Shown piece after piece: positions 31,501-34,029 of a DNA stretch of 34,029 bases. The stretch is from Planctomycetota bacterium (GTDB taxonomy: Bacteria; Planctomycetota; MHYJ01; JACPTZ01): assembly GCA_016192525.1 (NCBI GenBank), contig JACPTZ010000188.1:1-34029 (forward strand), in the 5' to 3' direction. The notes below the pieces were generated by a model. That model had not been told where the DNA came from and searched no databases. It saw only the letters and a program-made list of their open reading frames with translations. Positions within the stretch are counted from its first letter, which is position 1, and every line of letters begins with the position of its first letter. A program made the position numbers and the translations under genes.

Positions 31501-32390
31501 AAGTCCTTCTTGCACGACATATCGAAGTCGAGCGTGAGGGTGGCGCCGCCCGGCCACCGGGCGCGAACGGTATGCAAGTTGTCCGTGACGCCCGTAAGCG
31601 TGACGTTTGCGACGGCGGGACCATCCACGAACAGCTCTATGTTGTTTACCGCGGAGCCGACGGTGACGTCCACCCCGTCCCCGTTCCGCGTCAGTTTCAG
31701 GGTGTACTCCGCTCCCGGGGTGCTCGTGTCCAGCATCCCCCCGTTCACCGTGAGGAGGTTCTTGCACGTGATGTGCGAGGCGAGGCGGGTGATCCTCGTC
31801 GCCACGGCGAGCGTCAGATTGAAAAACCTGTCGCCGACCGCTCCCGCAACCAGGGGATCCGCCACCGCCGGGCCGGTGATGACGCCGTCCCCCGTGAAAG
31901 TGACGGTCCCGCCGGTGAGATCGACCCCGGCGCCCGAGTTGTTGGTCCAGTTCCCCGAGACGGTGATCGTCCCGTTTGAAGCCGTCACGGCGCCGCCGGG
32001 TTGGATCGTCAGATTCGCCGCCCCGCTGTTCACATTCAGGGACCGGTTGAGCGTGATGCCGACCGTGATCGTGTTTCCGCCGGAACCGATGGTCAAGCCC
32101 GCCACCGAAACCGTGTTCGCGTTGATCGTGACGGTGTAGGCGCCGACGAAGAAGGTATGATCCAGGATCACGGTGTCGCCGATGGCGGGACCGATCCCGA
32201 TTCCGTCGTCAGCATTATTGATGATATTGTCGGGGCCGTCGTTCCGCCAGTTGCCCGCCGTCCCCCAGTTTCCGCTTCCGGCAAGGCTCCAGTAGACCGT
32301 CTCAGCGCCCGCCGGCGCTGAGAACCCCATCAGGGCGGCGAAAATCAGCACCGCCAGAAGCCGGCGATCGATGGCCCGGATCGGGTGCAT
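16527..32390 (-). CDS. Giant secreted beta-strand-repeat / beta-propeller protein (about 5,287 aa)
   Basis: One uninterrupted frame. Residues 1-29 form a signal peptide (RRLLAVLIFAALMGFSAPAGA, cleavage after PAGA); ATG 32390 is chosen for this, since the in-frame ATG 32477 would bury it. Residues about 30-4,110 are four modules, each opening with a W(T/S)...W...NW cap. Each cap is followed by many beta-strand units of roughly 95-125 residues (TSLGTFTAGTGTVxY, YNxLxI, LTVxSGxxxVG, DANGSF...GGxVxFTGxGxLxL). Each module closes with an exit segment ending QYNV/QYTV. Residues about 4,150-4,560 are a PQQ-like propeller (LYVGNDSGKLFVIDL), then a polyproline linker, then a parallel beta-helix ending DIDGNGRPIGAAWEVGADEYG. 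A second propeller runs to the end (YFGTGRGYCYRVAAI). No membrane anchor, autotransporter barrel or known sorting tail is seen. The repeats recall FHA-like/beta-helix adhesins and S-layer-scale surface proteins. Function is not assignable; a cell-surface filament or adhesin is inferred. Confidence 0.9.
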   Translation of the reverse strand: MHPIRAIDRRLLAVLIFAALMGFSAPAGAETVYWSLAGSGNWGTAGNWRNDGPDNIINNADDGIGIGPAIGDTVILDHTFFVGAYTVTINANTVSVAGLTIGSGGNTITVGITLNRSLNVNSGAANLTIQPGGAVTASNGTITVSGNWTNNSGAGVDLTGGTVTFTGDGVITGPAVADPLVAGAVGDRFFNLTLAVATRITRLASHITCKNLLTVNGGMLDTSTPGAEYTLKLTRNGDGVDVTVGSAVNNIELFVDGPAVANVTLTGVTDNLHTVRARWPGGATLTLDFDMSCKKDFLIEAGTTVMGTTTTTARSHSIGNDFVCGRTGAATFVARQGAVAGTVSMTGSLDGVSEISGASDPSFFNLNAASPGKKTTLLRSVTVTNNFTVNGGQYDGAFSTTLTRESGNPIAVAVGSTITQGTLSFAPITGATAGYTISGINNTDQLNQLYELVISPVDAADVITLGQNLSLAGYLSVEMGAFAVGANTLTINGNTAVLGGRTLSASTGIIDANGLFSATGGNVAFTGTGKLYLSGDVTPDLGVFTRATSEVIYDNTAADQTVYNTNYWDLRVNNGGRTASIGFAVTTTSIDNSLTLSSASTLDCSGSFDQTGQTVTFGALGTGRLILRGTVASLGAFTAGNGTVQYTGDTSLTIPGVNYYNIEIGRIGAPGNLVTIQTISPTNLGNTLTITDDAPPSVMASVFGTTDATGRTITFGASGVGILRLDDSVTSLGTLMPGNGTIDYSQVTNFSVLAYNYYNLMFSGGGTATIGFAVNQTTLGNGATSGIQTLTLDVGTTLDVNAAFDLSGAGNRSVTFVGGETLNLSGSVGALVAGTGTFTAGTGTVIYDDTTAGQNIASVNYNNLVIDKGAGGTASARTATAAAALTDASLGGTLTVVGSSILTAAGGINVTAPRAVTCTGAGLINLTGGTTIDLGTFTAGTSRVRFANTSAGQTIPAEGGYYEIEVDNGGQTATIGWAVTDTEILAGGGIYITGSSVLDANTSFGGGAGFGSRIVSFGASGTGQLLLGGAVSSLGTLTVGNGTIVYDDAISGQTVVGTTYYNLVLSKGTGGAAARTATAVGAIIVSNNLTIAENGGLDTVLDLLTNNLTVAGTATVAGEISLATATVDLNGSFVATGGTVTITGAGTLELSGPVTDFDFFSAGAGSSTVLYNYTGGEETVEALTYRNLTLDPGAARTLTAEGDFTVDRVLTVSSGKFLVPAAVDFRVEGDGGAGNDLIVSFGATLELKGGATGSGVTMADTTIIAIGGTLLSNTGPSFPTVTSDMPGTTRFGFEILSGGLATIKGLTVTSPYTSANRGLHFNPGALTTGIDCDDITFNNPEGTGAFLNMELGAGGVSLSFTGHTYNGSPQYTVRTDSSWAGGQIYMSFFTNGGTATENDHDIGTDPNASPTSTIQWVLGTIWTGAIGTSWNDGGNWTGGIPTQDADVTIPDVANDPILDGAGGTCAAINISTGVLTINSSLPLNVYGDFINTGTLSMTAGTIVIRGDLPGISPGGSPFYNMEVNKFGSGNVTLLEDLVVINNLTVTSGPLNVGSNTLTVGTTGAGDVTLGAAGTLRIGTGRLDVKGAFDASSGGTVEFTGAGRLELAGTMPTGGLGAFTAGTGTVAYDGGGAQTVRTLGVTYNHLEIAKTGGSTATTSAAATLVLSGNLRLISGSLTAGAVMDLAGNLSIESGAGTFSAGAFPHTLAGHFTHDGGTFSAGAGTFTFDGGATQTIGGSASSTFNDIQIAGGSTVQVNPSGAATISAGGTFTVTGTLQIAAGRTLTANGAVAGSGAITFLAGSGALLDANADFNLTGALTFSGDATLRLDSTLTGLSSTPFTATTGTIVLGGGSAQTIPSNLFTYNHLTIDKSAASTATASALAILDVNGNLTVQNAGSLSAGNALDVEGALTMSSSGTFTLGAQNLNLAGNFLHSAGTFTVTTGLVTLDGAAQSFGGAVATSLASLTVSGTGTKSITAAVGVSTGATLTVNSTLAVTGATLTVDGSAVIPGTLEIQPAGLVDANGSFDASGGAVTFTSAGSLRLGGIVTSLGTFSGGSGTVRYDGSLTQSVRPVTYNNLEIALTAATGLVTGSFSVGGALTVTSGLFNVGGYTVTVSGAATVANGATLTIDSGALDAGGAFTANASGSVAFTSGGTLTLRGAVTSLGSFTSATGCTVVYRQPGAADQQVLVPAPSNYHHLTLDRSGQTSTAAGAFTLGGNLTITAGTLDLGSSGILVSGHISVPGVLRAIGGTIHADGTFDATGGAVNLSGGSAVLELDGPVTSLGTFTAGTSRVIYQDTGSAQTLRVAPYYDLRVNATGQIVTAATGGTIAVGGLLEVVAGTLSLPASSVMEVAGGATVTGVSTLSMAGNSTLRLATSLSIGTAVTSGGALATSSTGGTPAITTTDPVTPLRFALTVRNGGRVAVNGLNLSYTNGDGVHVMSDASTSCDIDNVTFSNIATAAVSYGYCSFLNMRQSSATAYSFSDCSFGTVNPAAAPPQYNVTSSGAGFTGTVELLSASGAGAGAAGENDSEAGSVTPGEIVWAVYKVWTGATSTAWSVSTNWSPANAPLSTDTIRIDDRINDPTLDVNGACKSILITNGLLTISAANILDVYGDLTVDSTGALNMTAGTVSIRGSADQNLNPGGTVAGDGQIANLTTNKTGGTATLTTNTTVAANLTMTAGVLNVGTVTLAVNGAVQTAGGTGTLQIGTGTLDANGSINLVGGSLTCVGASTIRASGAVTSLGTFTAGASIFIYDASVAQTVFTTGVTYYNVTFQLGGGAFATVPDGGTLNLSNDFTLATGGFDADSAPATANTAVNVARDLTLDAAAGTFAARNASFTIGRHWTRNGGTLSSGGSDSFTFNGSSQTIGGTLGAAFDNWTVSIGSNTTIADGITVQVLNTTTNDGTITFAAGSSHLLDVFTFNGAGGSLVFTTGGEMRIEGGSALGAFTAGTGKVVFDGPGAQTVDAYDYYDLTINKTTGTASGSAGNTTVAHDLTVSDGNYDIGSGTVTVAGTTTLSDPTPPGVGSISISTGVLDLNGPCAITSGATIVFSGGGRVDFGGAVAFPADPTVWLTPSTSSVRFDRTDSNYSISRNGVTGYNHLTIRSSGRTVSLPAGVGVNVGGNLAVELGALSVGSANTTVSGNVTNAGTISIGAGTLDVTTGTFDGTGGTISFSGAGLLELGGAVTDLGSLSASQGTVRYNSGGAQTVDNVAQYYHLDIPKTVGTATLGGDVAVAGNLTVSGGGTFDLSQYDATVSGAVSVNTGSTLKIGSGTLDCGGAYNATGGGTEFAGAGNLTLRGAVTSLGTFTSFSGCTVSYRSTAGGDQQIVVPAPSNYHHLVLNRGAALTSTTAGSLTLGGDLTIAAGILDAATNGITLGGSLAISDGQEVKASAGSTIDVTGSVNANATGKMTFTGTPVLKLRGAVTSLGTTASFTAGSGTVQYLGTLDQTMAAVDYQNVLIDNAGYTVTLNGTATADGTLTVAAGPPARTLALAGGSDLRVTGNVTVNASSTLTLTNACTLRVGAGSTLQVDGAFSASGTSPNFPTVTSTNPGMDRYGLVLNGTVTVDGLNVGSTNASGMVIGATATLTGNNLANVKFSYGVDPGGVWLNLQTTVGGPYSISGCDFPGTNFAQYNVRTPVAYADSQVEMLDSTGGRAGQTYEDDRTTGGSISPGSIDWIFTYTWTGAVDTAWALPGNWSPAGPPTIADNVLIPNVVNDPDLSTSASCRNLTITGGAPVEFLSGGGLSVSGNLSCGGSITMFPGTALWFVGTRNQSFSPGIAPYLNVSLNKTAGQVTLGGNLNVGAGGLEITEGTLDIASRTVTVPSGASLTFGVSGTRALTASTGTLTCNGTFNGSGGSLTWTGAGTLNFNSAVTAPDTFTMAATSLCRYQDSSTDRTLFPATYGRVQINVETRVVTLGGSSTANGLFEVLGGTFDLGVGANTLTVAGTMSVSSGATLRATGSAAPGPTLQCNGASNSTLAGTLRLDASGANYPQILFDSTGGFTVTGSFITTRTVGGVGGRIAKTPAGSGGFPFQVSGMVDVDGLAFSDADTNGLFLSQPTSWTRMKGVSFGVPAAGGTCLRIEASALAALVQDCIFPALGGGQYNVTASDSDLGGDVSITVAGATGAGEGETYDSDADADENGSPESPMGGAVVCWIVAANTDVGGDIQLFVTPAYDLFSGVWYSTYVASRLPATDDRIAVLDQYGATLYTYSIPDAAYGEVVGVPWWETNPVAPNEHLVFFGTSGGYLFALEDTGAALVAWPGWTTNPVAVGPPSRSVDSPVVGALETATNEYFLFFGGGQAGLDGIFAFSFDYDMLPTSTTEYFFVQGATAPTRSAPGLLLSGSPFSWRLFAGADQAVPGGSPGILGVVVDSSSSAPYAVKVTDNSVMAPVAVDPSGVVYVGGGGTKFYALDGASPGSLPDMNAGNGYPGYSWPYATTGAITRLADIYYSGVRFGDTAGYIYNLTADGTDQRLPLLLDGGTPIYSACYVHGNTLYVGNDSGKLFVIDLVADPMTVLYTYQLAGPTDRVFDVSVDFVGSSFFVIAGAGNGTVYYIDRTVDGGPPPPPPPPVPDPQEPAHAFTVMSGGSDVATYGTLQAALNAATATNNIVEPRGWAWTDLQGGTVTFPGVSGVVLRNGLLLNGSIQGSGAASGSKGTLRNCFVALTAAGQNIGGVAPLDSVDNCTVVDEANQGTVKITADAIRNTALSGTGDTLSGAVTTCLTGVAITDYVDSARRDFHVKSTAAHIDVGTNLGFTPAVDIDGNGRPIGAAWEVGADEYGAGTPLAVPVWSTAEVEGGRFGAFQAPADFNFWTGLLYGGTGDGGGMHNNSLLALSPTTGQVLRALDLAGLLGTTSARVVSTPVMVRTTAGPPPVDLIFVSVDTGEPAETESLGDKRLLGQDYGTGTAPLGDRIVCLRDLATASTELVDPADNGGDVLVTSTTGFPASGTAWVDGDDFTYAGLTATSFTGVAGITGTHASSAAVGALLPYVTFSGNGVIDDTDGANALHEPIGGITWALEAGVYYVYLSGAVTTSGPVRLCKFDLSGSFAAGWPNTTRALDHAPSSFYSKGLNRIYGSLTNDTSGADIATFIPGTGLVDQATLLGSATTNRRPVIWISPSAAASWALAAPQVSQIFAVDGGTGVVQWSSLDLGASPTSQVINPFGYTWAYVAAGSRICKIHRSAGTWPPDMASDWPASDWLKGPAVTNLLSFGGWMYFGTGRGYCYRVAAINDTAAGNDGKNGVVAGFPYRVPGARITGVSFSFAPKRAYYTCDDGRIVAFTIP
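19930..32297 (-). repeat. Four-fold super-repeat of the giant protein (cap - strand repeats - exit)
   Basis: Caps encoding W...W...NW lie at about 32239-32297, 28082-28133, 24700-24752 and 21295-21342. Exit segments ending in QYNV or QYTV lie near 28271-28282, 24884-24895, 21480-21491 and 20062-20074. Each exit is followed by an acidic stretch (for example ENDHD, GENDSE, YEDD, YDSDAD) and then, in the first three, IxW and the next cap. The strand arrays between are about 3.2-4.0 kb in modules 1-3 and about 1.2 kb in module 4. Confidence 0.8.
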
Positions 32391-32455
32391 GGTTCTTAGT
32401 TTTCCCGCGATCCAGGAGGGGGAAACCACGTTCCGACAGCCCGCGATCTCAAGCC

Positions 32456-32529
32456 TGTCCATACCGTGCCTCATCATCGCGATCCGCCGCCTCTACAACG
32501 CTTATGCGCGCCCGCCATTCGCGTGGCGG
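32456..32529. repeat. Intergenic hairpin element, copy A
   Basis: The core TGTCCATACCGTGC... (from 32456) through ...ACAACGC is followed by the hairpin CCGCCA-ttcgcg-TGGCGG (32512-32529). It matches copy B at 33308-33387 over about 40 aligned bases with seven mismatches and one 3-base gap, plus the same 6-6-6 hairpin. It lies between the giant gene and the divergent coiled-coil gene. Confidence 0.55.
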
Positions 32530-32589
32530 GGGCGCCCCGCGAGTGCGTCCCCGCGCGTCACCGATGCCCTCAGCGGCCTTGACCGGATC

Positions 32590-32618
32590 TTGACCTTTCG
32601 GGCACAGGACTGTAGATT
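32590..32618 (+). promoter_or_regulatory. Sigma70 promoter of the coiled-coil gene
   Basis: TTGACC (32590-32595) and TAGATT (32613-32618) are 17 bp apart. The predicted start near 32625 coincides with ATG 32626, implying leaderless mRNA. Confidence 0.6.
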
Positions 32619-32625
32619 TCCTCCC

Positions 32626-33165
32626 ATGGCCAACGGAAGAAACGGCGCCCCCGTCACCCGAAGCGAACTGCGCGCGGAACTGCGCGGGGCGCTGAGACCC
32701 TACGCGAAGAAGACGGATCTCAGGCGATTCGCGACGAAGAACGCCCTCGCGGAAGTCGCAGCGCTGACGCGACAGAACGCCGAAGTGATCGCGAAGAACT
32801 CCGAGGCGACCGCGGAGAACGCCAAGGCGACCGCGGAGAACGCCAAGGCGACCGCGGAACTCATGAGGAAGATGGCGGAGAACACCAAGGGGGTCGCGGG
32901 CAACACGGCTTCCATCCATCACATCGGTACCGTCCTCAACAAGATCAACGATCGCCTCGACCGGATCGAGGCCACGATGGCCACGAAGGCACAAGTCGAC
33001 GGTCTCATCTCCGCCTTAGACACCTCTCTCACGAGGACCGACGGGCTCACGGCAAAGTGTCTCGTCCACGACGACCGGCTCAAGTCCTTGGAGGAGCGGG
33101 CGGACCATCACGAAGTCCGACTGAGGACCCTCGAAGGCGGCCCCGACACTCCCCCGGGCGCGTGA
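32626..33165 (+). CDS. Small soluble coiled-coil protein
   Basis: A 179-residue hydrophilic protein, helical almost throughout. It has a basic N-terminus (RSELRAELRGALRPYAKKTDLRRF, 12-35), then heptad segments 48-88 with two and a half tandem ATAENAK units. A second heptad stretch (IGTVLNKINDRLDRIEATM, 100-118) follows, then a C-terminal coil (DRLKSLEERADHHEVRLRTLE). No enzymatic or membrane motif is seen. ATG 32626 is chosen over the longer upstream frame because the promoter ends just before it. Upstream of ATG there is a pyrimidine run (TTTCCTCCC) rather than a ribosome site. It is divergent from the giant secreted protein gene; no function can be given. Confidence 0.7.
   Translation: MANGRNGAPVTRSELRAELRGALRPYAKKTDLRRFATKNALAEVAALTRQNAEVIAKNSEATAENAKATAENAKATAELMRKMAENTKGVAGNTASIHHIGTVLNKINDRLDRIEATMATKAQVDGLISALDTSLTRTDGLTAKCLVHDDRLKSLEERADHHEVRLRTLEGGPDTPPGA
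32806..32859 (+). repeat. 21-bp in-frame tandem repeat in the coiled-coil gene
   Basis: The unit encoding ATAENAK occurs at 32806-32826 and 32827-32847 with identical sequence, then a partial copy from 32848. The length equals one heptad, so unit gain or loss keeps the coiled-coil register. Confidence 0.85.
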
Positions 33166-33961
33166 CTCAGGGACCTGGGTCCGGACCGTGATGTATTCCC
33201 AATGCCCCGTTCCCCGGACCGCATCGCTAGTTGTCCTTCTTCCAGGACTGGGGAGGGCTCCGGTCCCGCCGGCGGCGATCCCGGCCAGGCGGGGCCGAGT
33301 TCCGGGGTGTCCATGCCATGCTTCATCGCGGTACGCGGCCTCAACAACGCGCCCTGACGCCTGCCCGCTCCGCCACACAGATGGCGGACGTGCACCCTTG
33401 TGACGGAGGAACAAGTTCCCGCACTCCTGATCGAGCAGATTTCGCACGCCTGACGCCGACGATACCCCGTGTCGCTCGACGACGCAAGGGACATGCCGGA
33501 GCGTTCGGGCAATCCCCAACGGCCGATCAGCAAACCATTCAGCAGTAATATGTTGCGACTGCATGCGCTCGTGGACGGGCCATCAGACGCACACGTGGAT
33601 TCAGAGGTGTGTCAAAGGGCGGCATTCATGAAGTGACTGGTGGATTTGCTTTACCTGGCATAGATTGTGGTACGATGAGCAGTTGGGTCGAATGCGGGCG
33701 AGAATTGCCGTTCGCCATGCCACAGTTTCGTGACAGTGCCGGGTGGAAGAGAAGCCAAGTGGTCGCAGGGACATCGAGGCGCCCCAAGCACGGCCGAGGC
33801 CAGGCCCCGGCTGTACACCGGGCGGGTCCCGGCCTCGGCGCCGCGGGAGAGATCACCGAGCGGATTGGATGCGCGGGTGCGGGACGGCCGCAAGACTCGC
33901 GGTGACCGGCCGGTCCCCGCCCCTACCGGCCCCTGCCCCCACCCCCAACCCCGCCCCCCAA
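33166..33961. other. Stretch without a supported gene
   Basis: After a short GGACC-tg-GGTCC palindrome behind the coiled-coil gene stop, this 0.8 kb holds only short overlapping frames with no ribosome sites or recognisable domains. It contains hairpin-element copy B (33308-33387) and a less GC-rich patch (33600-33680). A 76-codon frame from ATG 33675 (MSSWVECGRELPF...) sits next to TACGAT but is not convincing. Confidence 0.5.
33308..33387. repeat. Intergenic hairpin element, copy B
   Basis: Second copy, same orientation as the one at 32456. The core TGTCCATGCCATGC... is followed by the hairpin CCGCCA-cacaga-TGGCGG (33370-33387). The stem is identical to copy A while the loop differs. Confidence 0.55.
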
Positions 33962-34029
33962 CCCCTGACCCCCAACCCCTGACCCCCAGCCCCTGACCCC
34001 CAGCCCCTGACCCCCAGCCCCTGACCCCC
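33962..34029. repeat. 14-bp C-rich tandem repeat at the window end
   Basis: The unit CCCCTGACCCCCAR occurs in four full copies (33962, 33976, 33990, 34004) plus 12 bases of a fifth, running to the window edge, with a related C-rich lead-in from about 33930. The complementary strand carries regular runs of four to five G. Confidence 0.92.

Noticed and set aside
33016-33564. Minus-strand frames after the coiled-coil gene as a transposase remnant
   Set aside because: No DDE, HUH or serine-recombinase motif and no terminal repeats; the only repeat is the short hairpin element.
33675-33905. 76-codon frame MSSWVECGRELPF...
   Set aside because: A TACGAT box lies next to the ATG but no -35 at proper spacing, no ribosome site and no recognisable domain; the second half is low-complexity.
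33962-34029. Possible CRISPR array
   Set aside because: The 14-bp units are contiguous with no unique spacers and no cas genes are present; the Cas2-like fold seen is the ordinary C-terminal domain of a PaaX-type regulator.

Overview
The window is high-GC DNA from a diderm bacterium. It carries an outer-membrane porin ending in Phe, several secreted proteins, a fur-feoAB locus, and sigma70-like promoters (TTGACA/TATTAT types). Most starts have GGAG-type ribosome sites, and many same-strand genes overlap as ATGA. The FG-GAP protein with its long N-terminal region and the giant beta-strand-repeat protein recall Planctomycetota, Acidobacteriota, Eisenbacteria-like and Myxococcota-like genomes. 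The phylum cannot be fixed from the sequence. No rRNA, tRNA, CRISPR array or intact insertion sequence was found.

Layout. 1-1811 (minus): the 5' part of a secreted FG-GAP (integrin-like beta-propeller) protein, running off the window, with four repeats at exactly 186 bp. 2021-4440 (plus): a phosphohexomutase and a uridine-phosphorylase-like enzyme. 4101-5573 (minus): a PaaX-like winged-helix regulator whose reading frame continues implausibly into the antisense of its neighbour. 5740-6639 (minus): an MBL-fold hydrolase with its own promoter and almost no leader. 6674-10752 (minus): a tightly packed seven-gene redox/iron operon. It encodes a Cys-rich small protein, a small lipoprotein, a ferritin-like protein, an IscU-like scaffold, a His-bearing four-helix membrane protein, a fusion of a flavinylation-target domain with its FMN transferase (ApbE), and a membrane protein. 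10921-12303 (minus): a porin with a hairpin-rich leader. 12373-12482 (plus): a promoter, hairpins and a terminator that look like an undescribed small RNA. 12486-15647 (minus): fur-feoA-feoB and a small Cys-containing Feo membrane protein, all overlapping, behind a strong promoter and a Fur-box-like palindrome.

15852-16439 (minus) encodes a retropepsin-like aspartyl protease. 16527-32390 (minus) is one uninterrupted gene for a secreted protein of about 5,290 residues. It has four large modules of beta-strand repeats, each opened by a WTGA...NW cap and closed by a parallel-helix-like exit segment ending in QYNV/QYTV. These are followed by a PQQ-like propeller, a polyproline linker, a beta-helix with an anchor-Q-like end, and a second propeller. 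Divergent from it is a small coiled-coil protein gene (32626-33165) that appears leaderless. The remainder to 34029 is mostly non-coding. It holds the second copy of an intergenic hairpin element and ends in a 14-bp C-rich tandem repeat.

Together the centre of the window reads as an iron-acquisition and iron-handling island: Fur control, Fe(II) import by FeoAB, an outer-membrane porin, Fe-S assembly, iron storage, and a flavin-based extracytoplasmic redox module that could supply Fe(II). This joint role is inferred from gene order, not demonstrated.
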